Positions 55,314 through 64,000 of a DNA stretch of 64,000 nucleotides are shown here, piece by piece (the stretch's first letter is position 1; each line of letters begins with the position of its first letter). Under the pieces are notes generated by a model. It ran no database searches and had not been told where the DNA came from. It saw nothing but the letters and a program-made list of their open reading frames with translations. This stretch comes from Isoetes taiwanensis. Its lineage: Eukaryota; Streptophyta; Lycopodiopsida; Isoetales; Isoetaceae. The stretch is from contig JAJEKV010000002.1 in the NCBI GenBank assembly GCA_021234155.1, positions 41,285,841 through 41,349,840 of the forward strand. The letters run 5' to 3'. Both the position numbers and the translations under genes were made by a program.

Positions 55314-56699
55314 GTTTTTCTTCTATTCCTAAGTTTCTTTTTTCTTTCATTTAATTTATCAAATAGTAAACTCTTAAAGATGACTGATTGAGTTCGATCA
55401 TTTTTTACCACTTTATTTGACATGAGTGTCCAACCTTTTATGGGGGGTTAGCTCCTCTGTCAAGGATTCAATTTAGTTAATTATTAATTTACTTAATTAC
55501 CAAGGTTTTGGTTGCAACAACTCCTACATTTGAAGAAGTTCAAGTAGCTATAAGGTTGTGCAATTGTGGAAAGGAGCATAGCGATGTTATACAGTTTAGT
55601 CTTTATATTTTAATAGAATAGAATAGAATAGGTTTTTAAAGGCCCACGCGAGACCAGAATCGCCTATGGGACCTAAACAAAGAGATGTTAAAGCATATTA
55701 TCGACAGATTAAAAACTCCTCACTCTCAAGGGTTTTCGAGGGAAAAACCTTAGCGTAATAAGCCCGCTGGCACACCGTATACAATTGCATGTGACGCTTC
55801 AATATCATCTCCGTAGGACACAAACGTCCGGTGCATCCATAACCTCCCGAGGTACTAATTCCCAACAAACCTAATCGACGCCAGAAATTCAATAATCGAT
55901 GCACCCACCGCTGTGCATTAGTAATCAACATATCGCTTCCTGACATGTGGGCAAAAATCGGGCAGATCCGGAGGGTACGACATTCATCCCCACCGCTACC
56001 GTGGCAACACCGGCAAAGCCTCTGCCTCGCGGCTTCCCGAGCCTAACGCCCTTCATGCTTCACGCGAGGCTTATGTGCCTCGCGCTTAATGGAAGTTTAT
56101 AAGTCTCGCGCTTCATGTGGTAGCCGGGTGTATAAGTACCGGTGTGGCCCTTGTGAGCCTAGGATTACCTGTCATAGTGTGCCAGCTTAACATACCAGAG
56201 CTCAGATCCCACAACCATGGGCGGAAAGTAGCATCAAGGTATAGCTTAAGTGTCTTCGCCATCTTTCTTGTCCCACTGACGACCGCTTGCTCCTCGCACA
56301 CCCCAACGTGAGAACCACCGAAAGCTTGCTTTGTCTTTCCAAAGAGGATTTCAGCGCTGGGGACCCATTGCCGCGGGCTAAAAGCAAGGTGGGGTAAGCC
56401 GGTATCAGCCTATAGCGACTCACCTTTGGAAGTAAAACGTATATGGCGCTCCAATGCGCTGAAGGGGTAGAAAGCCTGCCTCCTCGAGTAGACTGCACGG
56501 AACTGTGGACTTCACCCCTGCACCCGCTGCTAGCTGCCTTCTCGCGACTGCCGAGGTCATTCCAGTGTCGAGGAATACTCACCACCCCACACTTCTCCCA
56601 TACAAAAGCGAGGATCGCTCAACCATGCCCAAACAAAATGTGACTGGGTGACCAGTATTGCCATTAGATTTTTGAGATCATGTGCGGGCCTTCTTAAGA

Positions 56700-57145
56700 A
56701 TCGGGCCGACTAGTTATAGTGAACTACCAATCGTAAAACGTGTCTCAGAATTCAGCTGTAATAGGTCACCTGACCATTGATCACATTTTCTAAGTATAGT
56801 GTTGAAATCAAATGAGTTTTTGTTTGTGCTATAGACAGATCTCATTGAGACTTTTCTAACCTGGGTGGTTTGTATATCTTTAGCACCGTGAGGATAGTAA
56901 AAATGGTAAAACCATATTTTGGAGTTTTGACAATCATAAGTGGTTAAAATATGTGTAAAGCACCTAAGATTGGAAAGATCTCAATGAGATCATCTATTGC
57001 ACTAAACGAGAGCTCATTTGGACTTTTCTACCAATAGTTATGCTAGAAAATGTGATCCAAAGAGTTAGTTATAATCGCTTAGCCTACCCAACTTCACAGC
57101 TCGGGATTTCTGGATTGGTAGTTCATTTATTCTACCGGCTTAGTT
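56700..57145. mobile_element. Fold-back (MITE-like) element nested in the LINE
   Basis: The left end GCCGACTAGTTATAGTGAAC then TACCAATC (56705-56732) is mirrored at the right (57142-57113, complement reading GCCGGTAGAATAAATGAACT then ACCAATC). Further in, GATCACATTTTCTA, CAAATGAG, GTGCTATAGA and GATCTCATTGAGA (56780-56852) have complementary partners at 57057-56974. About 200 bp per arm are inverted repeats around a 120-bp centre. No ORF is carried. It lies between the RT and post-RT parts of the LINE, so it inserted later. Target duplication not resolved. Confidence 0.8.
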
Positions 57146-57299
57146 GTACGTCAGCGCCCTTTTTAATCTAAGTAAAACCCATGCACCTACCTGTGGTCAG
57201 TGTTCTCATGGCATATAGTGCTTCAACCCGCCGTGACCCAAGAACCCGAGAAGTCAGATCCCAATGGGTGGCAGTTGGAACCCAACCCTGGGCAGTACT

Positions 57300-57990
57300 T
57301 GTAGTAGGTCGGAGCCACCTCGCCCTCGCCTCGTAAGTGAATGGGAAGCTCTTGGCCGACGCGATGATGCAACTAGCAAAGACTCCTAGTTTTGGCCAAG
57401 TTAACTCGCATGCCGCTGAATTCGGGCAAAAGTGTCAAGAGCATCCAGGGTGACGCTGTACGTCCCTCCGGATATAGGCCAGCTTGACATCGCCAGCATA
57501 TAAGGAGTTGTCGATTGTGATGCATGAGATGTGCGCCACACCTCCACAGCTACTGGGAGAGCCAATCTTCCAACCGACAATGTACAAAGCAAAGAGTGTG
57601 GGGAGGGGAAACCGACGCACTCCAATGCCATCGGTCAACGCTGTAAGCCAAGCATGCATACGCCGAGCATGTACCTGCCAGCCTATATAATCAGATTCCG
57701 GGAAGTCCGTAAATCCTACCGCACCGCCCCATAGCTTGGTTAAGTGGGTACCGTGGTTTCCAAATGCTCAAAAATCCACAAACAACAGTATTGTGTTGGC
57801 GCTTCTGGTGATTCCCCGCTATCCTCAAATCAAGAGAAGATATGATCACGGTGGAATGTTCCGCCGTAAAACCTGCCCGTAAGAGCTTCCCCAGACTCCT
57901 CCGCTTTCCTCGCCTATTGCTCGCTGCCTGGGCGATGCCGCCACCACAAGGTTTTGCAAAGAGAGAGCCGACTATAATAGGCACGGTAGC
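57300..57990 (-). pseudogene. LINE reverse transcriptase domain
   Basis: The minus-strand ORF at 57984-57691 contains AGFTAEHSTVIISSLDLR, the block that precedes the palm, followed by TVVCGFLSIWK, a degraded first catalytic region. The ORF at 57659-57435 reads FPLPTLFALYIVGWKIG and DNSLYAGDVKLAYI, where YAGD stands for the catalytic YADD (second Asp intact, first lost). ELTWPKLGVFASC and SFPFTYEA of the thumb follow at 57410-57330. Loss of a catalytic Asp plus frame breaks make it inactive. It is related to, but clearly different from, the RT at 9.1-9.9 kb. Confidence 0.8.
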
Positions 57991-58639
57991 GGCCGCATCG
58001 AGGGTCCCCGCTTTGTATATGGCACTTTACTTACTAGTGGTCCATTGCGAGGGAAGCCTTCGCAATGCTTTATTGAACAATGCCGTGAGAACAAAAACGG
58101 AGGCCTGCTCTATTTCCTTTAAGTTCCCCCGCTTCGCATGCCATTCTAAATTCTGCCCATTTCCATTAGCTAGACGCCAGAGCTCACATGATATCCCTCC
58201 TGATAACCAGCCATGCCTATCTGTGGAGGGATCGGTGCTCTGCCCCGAAAGGGTCGCATGTGCCTGTTGTGCACTGTACTACCAGCCTGAGGTGATGTTC
58301 TCAGGCCGCGGTGTGTTTACCAAGACCTCTTCTCCGTATCGTTCCGGGGTGCCGGCCCGTGAGAATTGCCATCTGCCGAAGCGAGGTATCTCGGGCCTTC
58401 TTGTTCTTTGAAAGGAGCGGTATTGATCGACGCTCGTGGAAGGGAGATGGGATCAAAGGGACGGTTCGCAGCGTGCGCCGGAGCCTCAGCACTCATCATC
58501 ACCATTCAAGGCGGGGAAGGTGGTAGTGCTCGAGGCTGCGGAGCCGCCTCTCCCAAAGCATCTTTCTCGTACCGCCGGCGGTGTGAGTCACCGAGCAGAT
58601 TGTTCTGAAGTGCGGGAGCGCGCAGCCCCATCATGCTCA

Positions 58640-59130
58640 AGCAATCGGGCATAGGTCCTCGCGACGGTCAGAGTTTAGGCAATGTACCGCGCCTTGTAAA
58701 GGCGTTGAGGCAAAGAGGGTGCGCTGGGAGCCTCTACCGAGATGCATGAACAAGGGCCGGTGGTCCGAGTCTACTTCTCGTCCCCGAAGTGTTCTGGGTC
58801 TCCGGAGCAAAAATGAGTAACCAAAGTGGGTGACCCGCTCAACCGCCAGGATAATCCACCACACTGAGCCGCCTCTGCTGGCCTTCCCCAGTTTCATGGC
58901 AAAGAATTTCAGCACGCCACAGTACTAAATCCATTATTGGGGCCAAATCTGTGTCAAAGATAGCCACCTAAAGAATAACAATCAGCTTGCCAGTAGCGCT
59001 GTAAATATAGTCAGCCGCCCTGGTATCTCACCGCCACCGCGTCTAACTGCGAAGACGCCCGCCTCGGCTCAAATTTGAACCGCTCTACCCCAGTGCGCGG
59101 CATTAAAGTCTTCCGCCAAGCAACATGCTA
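58640..59130 (-). pseudogene. LINE endonuclease (APE-type) remnant
   Basis: On the minus strand AEDFNAAH (59115-59085) matches the GDFNA block of apurinic-like LINE endonucleases. The ORF at 58915-58637 contains RVTHFGYSFLLRR and REVDSDHRPLFMHL, the SDHxPL motif with the catalytic Asp-His pair. Together they bracket the C-terminal half of the endonuclease, upstream of the RT as expected. Earlier motifs were not recovered. Confidence 0.72.
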
Positions 59131-59300
59131 ACCGCCTAACCGCTTGTGCCTTTCCACGATGTCATCATATAGATCGGCGATGCGCCCCAATCGATCCACA
59201 TCCTAATGAGTGTTATAAAGTTGCTCTCGCATGTGGAAAGCAGCCGCCAGAGGAGAGTGTCGCTTCGCTATGCGTTGCACGCTGCACGCCAAATGCGCAG

Positions 59301-60660
59301 CACATTGTACTCGCTCGCTGCGCGTGACTGAAAATTAAGGTTGCACGCAGAGTAGCATCGTGAACCCCAGCTTATGCCCTCGCTGCCTCTGTGCACTATT
59401 GAACACCGAAATGCATAGCCTCGTGAGGTCCCAGTCTGCCTCAGATGCTCCCATGTTTCCATGAGGAAATGAGATCCATATTCGTGCATTAGGAGTTGAG
59501 ACTACTTTCTCGCTGTGGAAGCCTCTAAATAGCTTCCAAATGGCACCACCGTGAGGCACGCTCCTATTTATGGCATTCGGCTGACGCCGCATGATCTCAA
59601 GCCTGCTGCGTGGGGGAGCAAGCAGCGGCTACCGAGCAAAGCAAAGAGGGAGCTAGCGGGAGCGTGGAGGTGTACTAGGGATACTGGCAGCAGCAGCAGC
59701 AGCAGGAGTGGCAAAGCAACTCTGGATGCATTGCATCTACACTCAAGAGGCTACTTTTCGCATAAAATGCTAAGTTGCTCTCTGACAAGGCCCGGCAGCT
59801 CTCCCCCACCACCTGACTAGGGACGCCCCCCGACCCGGGCCAGCCTCCTCACGCATGGACTCCCCGCTGCACCTGACGATCCTCGTTTCCATTACGGCTG
59901 CAGAAAGCAGCAGTCCCCTTCAGCTTGCCTACCTCGGGCGCCAGATGGCCCTTCACACGCATTCCCATGTTCCGCCACCGCGAAGGTGACAACGCCACGG
60001 CGACTGCAAGCAGCCCCAAGGCGGCCTCAGCTTCTAGCAATGTGTACCGGGGCAATGAATGCCATTTGAGATAGGATCTCATCCCCGGTGAGATCTTCTC
60101 CCGCTTCTCCGAGTCCACGCACTACCATTATGGCATCGGGCGGCCCCGCTTCCCCGCCGCTTCATCGGAGTCGTAGGGCAATTAGTTGTCCCAAAGCAGT
60201 ACTGCTGGTCGGGAGGTGTGGGTCGCTTCACAAATGAGGGCGTGTGGTGTGCGCAGATGGAGGAGGTGGCGCACCGTCAGCTCGCTTGGCTAATTCGCGG
60301 TCAGGTGGGGCACGGCGCTTGGTCAGGCCTCGCATGTTCTCGGCTGCTCGAGCTCTGGTTTAGCTCCCGTTGGAATCTCTCGGCCGCTGGCCAACTCTAT
60401 TTAGCAAGGTTGCAGGCGGACTCAAGATGGAGGCTGCTTTGTCAGCGCAAAGTGGTTGCTTTGCTCTAATCTCTTGGATCTTGTGTCTCTGCAAAAATTT
60501 CTACTGCAGGTTCTTAGCTCACCGACCGTCGCTAATGGCGGTCGGACAAGCCGTGATCATATGGCATACCCCTCAGCTCTTCCTCACTCTGAGGCGGGAA
60601 ATAAGCTGCCAATGTATCCGCCATGGATCGCCTTGAAGGCCAGAGAATTTGATAGGATGC
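59301..60660. other. No gene recognised
   Basis: A comparatively GC-rich stretch with overlapping ORFs on both strands, none placed. Part of it may be the 5' end of the LINE to its left. Confidence 0.4.
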
Positions 60661-60661
60661 A

Positions 60662-61010
60662 TTGAGAGAGAAAGAAGGCTAGAGAGATAGAGCAGAGAGG
60701 AAGAAGATGAGGGAGGAAGAAGGCAAGAGGGAGGCCGAGAGGAAGTGAGCTAGGCTATAGGAGGTGAGAGCCTCGTGAGAGAGAAAGAAGGCTAGAGAGA
60801 TAGAGCAAAAGAGGAAGAAGGTAAGAGAGGTCGGGAGAGAGAAAGTGAGCTAGGGCTAGAGAGATAGAGCAGAGAGGAAGAAGGTAAGAGAAGGCTAGAG
60901 AGAGAAAGTGAGCTAGAGAGAGGAGCGAGCCTGTAGAGCTAGAGAGAGTATGCTAGGCGCCGAAAGAGAGAGAGAGAGAAAAGCATGAGAGAGAGAGTGT
61001 GCTAGCCTCT
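60662..61010. repeat. Purine-rich GAGA minisatellite
   Basis: Units built of GAGAGAAAGAAGGCTAGAGA, GATAGAGCAGAGAGGAAGAA and AAGTGAGCTAG recur over about 350 bp at spacings of roughly 60-115 bp, ending in (GA)n runs near 60965-61000. The plus strand is almost pure purine apart from the CT of CTAG. Confidence 0.88.
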
Positions 61011-64000
61011 TGTCAGCTTTTAGTCTTTATATTTTTATGAAAATGAGTAGATGTGATGAATGTATTGTTTTGGGTTGTTCTTTAAGGGCAAAACCTCGCT
61101 TTACGGGTTTTAGGTGTATATGCTTAGGTATATGCCGAATATACCTAGATATGCCGGTGGATCAGCCGGGTACACCGCTGCTTTGATCACATGTTCCAAC
61201 CGGTGAACCGCGCGTACCGAAGCTCCAACTGATGCGTAAATCGCAGCGGGAAACAATATGAGGCCATACTCATTCTAGGAGACGAACTTCAAGCTTCAGG
61301 TTTTGATAGCCAAAGCCTCGAAAGTATGGCAACCCAACACTCAGCCTCGCTGCTGAACTCCAAACACGACAGAAATTCAACGGGAGTGTTGAAACTCACT
61401 CCCCGCTTCAAAGATTCCCTTTAAAAACACCATGTTTCTAAAATAAAGCCTTTTGAAAGTTGTCGAGAATTTCTAGAGGTTCGTGATTTTTTCGTGTAAT
61501 TTTGGGCCATTATTAGGCTTATAACTTTGTACTTATGAAAACAAATCATACAAATAGCTTAAATTTAGGCGTGAGGACTTGAAGAGACCGAAAGCATGAA
61601 AAAAACAAGCAATTTAATGAGAGGAAAAGTAATATGTTTTAATAAATTTTCAGACATCAATATAGAAGATTCATTGTAATAAATAATGATAATTTTAATA
61701 TGCAAAGAGTCAAAGATCTACATCATAGTCCCTCATTTTTTATTTTCTCTCAGTTCGTCTCTGCTGCCTTTGCCGAGACTTAAGTTTTGTATCCCTCCTT
61801 TTGTCTCCTCTGAATGGTAGCTACGCTACTTTTAAGCTCTCGCAAAGGTTGCCTCATCGCCAGTGAGCCGGAGAATGGAGGTCGTATCTCCGCAGGACGC
61901 TATTTAGCATAATCGCATGGAAGACTTGCCCTTAGCCTTGATGTTCATCCGTAAAGTAAGGCGTACCAGCCTCATCTTCACAAAATTAACAAAGATCCTT
62001 ATCAATATCCACTCGCCACGCTTGCGCCCTTCTTAAGTGCACATGCGAGATAGTAGTACCAGAATCTCAGAGAAAGTATCATATCTAATCTCCCCGGACG
62101 CGAGAACATGTCCGTGAGATGGTTGATGAGCTTTTTGTGCTCGTAGTGATTCACAATCCCCGCTTTGTGCGCTTGGGTCCTCGCAATTCTCAGAAGATCA
62201 CTGGAAACTCAAGGACGCTGAAAAGTTTTATTAAAGCGGCAAAGTGTTGAAGTGTTCCATGGTCCTTTCTCCCATCAAAACTCCACAAGCTAAGCATGAA
62301 GGTACTCTACCTGCTAAGCAACTTTGACCTCCACCATGGTAGTTGATGCGTTCGCTTTGGTACCCAGTGAAACATTTAAAGTGATGTTAGCAAAACAAGA
62401 AAACACTTCAAAACCGTAATCAGAAAAAATACTATTCCTAATACACTAATGTGAATCAAAGAGAAAAGTAATCAGATTCGAATAAGACCTCTACCGTATA
62501 AGGTTTTCTATATCCTCACTCGAAACCGAGAACCGCAAGTGGTTTTGAAAAGCTGATTCTACCAAGCCGTACTCCATGCTCGAATGGAAAGTAACTAAAC
62601 GCCAATGTTTAGCTCGCTGCATCCCGCTTGATTCCATCAATAAAAGCATTAAATTCAAAATTTGAAGGCTGGTCGTCAGACTGGCTGCCTTTAAGCTTAA
62701 AACCCAGAGGGAAGATCAGGAAATAACCAAAGTGAAGTCCTGTGGCTTAACCAACCGCTCCCATTAAGGTTCGGGTGGCAATCACCGTGAATGATTGAAT
62801 ATAAATTGTTTGACCAAACATGCAAAATCTCTCGTAATGGATGGTTCCGCTCAACAAGCCACCAACGACCTTCCCGCTGCTCTAACCAAATGCATAAATC
62901 CCTCGAAGGTCTTTTGTTTTTCTTTGCTCGAGGAAAAACATAACAACAATCAGAAGGGGAGATCGTGGTGTGCAAAGATCTAGGAATGTTGAGAGTACTT
63001 ACCCAGCCCTCAAAATTTGGTGCATATTGCACAATGCGCCAGCCAAGTGGCTATTGGGTAGAGTTCCTTGCACCTTTCCCATGTCTCTACTGCTGCCGCC
63101 CATCAAACATGTTTGACATATGTTATGGCGCTTCTTTGGTCGCAAAGACGCTAAGGAAAGAAATGGAGCAAGAAACAAGTCAAAGTAGAAGAAACAAATA
63201 AAAGTCAACCTAAACGCATTCCTCGAATACAAAATCGGTTAACCTGGGTGATGCTGCTCGAACAATGCATTGTGTATTCCTAATGGCCATTGCTTCCTTC
63301 CTCGAAGGAGAAGCAAATGCAGGCTTCCCAATACACACATTTCTTTTAGAAGAGACATAGGCTCTGCATTACACATGTTTTATAAGTATTGTGTATTCGG
63401 AATACAATTTCGTCTCTAGAAAAGCATCAGGTATTCCTGGCACACAAAGGCTCCATGTGAAGAAAGGTATGTGTATTCCTGAGTACAATTATCTTACCCT
63501 GATGTTTTGGGACTCTAACGCTTAAAGAGTAAAGTTTGTGCGTAGATCCTACTTGTGCAATTCCTTGACATTTCTTCTAGGCTAAACTCCTTATCAACAA
63601 CTTTTGGAGAAGCCTCTCCGCACTTCCTCGGCTCTGAGAAGCCCCGCATTTCAAAGCGACGTAATGGTCATTTCTTTGGGCACGCCGATGATTTTTTCTT
63701 GGTCGTCCCCTTGCTCCTGCTCTTAACCCCTCGCTCAACATTGAAAATATCTCGGCCTCGAGTTCCCAAACTGCTCAAAAAGATTTCACGCGAGATAGTT
63801 GATTTTGTTATTCGAATACGCTGTGCTTACCTTGCCATCTCTAAAGCTACTGAAACCAGCTATCGTGGCCAATGAGGCACACGCCTCCCGGCGCCCAAGG
63901 AAAACGTCAATTTCAGTCCTCACCGCATTCTTTCCTTTGAAAATTACGCACCCTCGGCATGAACCGGATCTTGTTGATCTAAGTCTATCTTTAGTTTATA
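61011..64000. other. No gene recognised
   Basis: Minus-strand ORF 62697-63032 (111 codons, containing LEQREGRWWLVERNHPLREI) and plus-strand ORF 63555-63875 (106 codons) are not recognised. The words GTGTATTCC and ATACAATT recur around 63265, 63395 and 63470. Confidence 0.4.

Larger units (their letters stand above)
55613..59300 (-). mobile_element. Decayed LINE with endonuclease and reverse transcriptase, interrupted by a fold-back element
   Basis: Minus-strand order is endonuclease (59120-58640), spacer, reverse transcriptase (57985-57300), post-RT region (56640-55700), 3' untranslated region and a GAATA-unit tail at 55613-55631. The word CGCCTATGGGACCTAAACAA near the tail corresponds to the GGTCTATGGGACCCAAACAA word of the 8.1-kb LINE. 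The RT and post-RT regions are separated by the fold-back element at 56700-57145. Frame changes and stops are frequent. The 5' limit is uncertain. Confidence 0.8.

Overview
This window looks like nuclear DNA from a land plant with a large, transposon-rich genome. It holds AXR4, a plant-specific gene with a canonical GT-AG intron, fragments of cytosolic ribosomal protein uS4 (RPS9) and actin, a PPR-type fragment, and copia, L1-type LINE, CACTA, SINE-like and fold-back elements. The type of PPR, the LINE families and a DUF7869-like mobile gene make a fern or another non-flowering vascular plant my best guess, but that is inference. Nothing bacterial, viral or organellar was recognised.

Layout. 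0-5 kb: repeats, a polypyrimidine tract and no convincing gene. 5.1-6.9 kb: an RPS9 fragment, an actin fragment and a LINE C-terminus side by side, followed by a (TTA)n microsatellite. 8.06-9.85 kb: the 3' half of a minus-strand LINE. 13.5-15 kb: a plus-strand L1-type reverse transcriptase. 16.2-20.3 kb: a run of minus-strand coding-like ORFs, the last resembling an FCP1/NIF-type phosphatase. 21.3-22.8 kb: a degenerate tandem array. 24.2-26.2 kb: a decayed DUF7869-like gene. 27.23-27.97 kb: a complete small CACTA element with 3-bp target duplication. 29.8-32.1 kb: LINE, copia and PPR fragments. 34.3-37.2 kb: a tRNA-like SINE head, a TTCTAGAA-rich tract and a 1.2-kb tandem duplication. 39-41 kb: short tandem and palindromic arrays. 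46.0-46.5 kb: a fold-back element. 49.8-53.3 kb: a LINE tail, a hairpin, a 16-bp terminal-inverted-repeat segment and then AXR4. 55.6-59.3 kb: a second minus-strand LINE with its own nested fold-back element. 60.66-61.0 kb: a purine minisatellite. The rest shows no recognisable gene.

AXR4 is the only gene here with clear host function. AXR4 proteins reside in the ER membrane and are needed for delivery of the auxin importer AUX1 to the plasma membrane. Its first 266 codons are open and its last intron and His-rich tail are intact, but the middle changes frame at least four times and carries one in-frame stop. Frame breaks of this kind occur in nearly every coding-like stretch, and the 1.2-kb duplication differs mainly by indels, so part of the damage may be uncorrected long-read error rather than biology.
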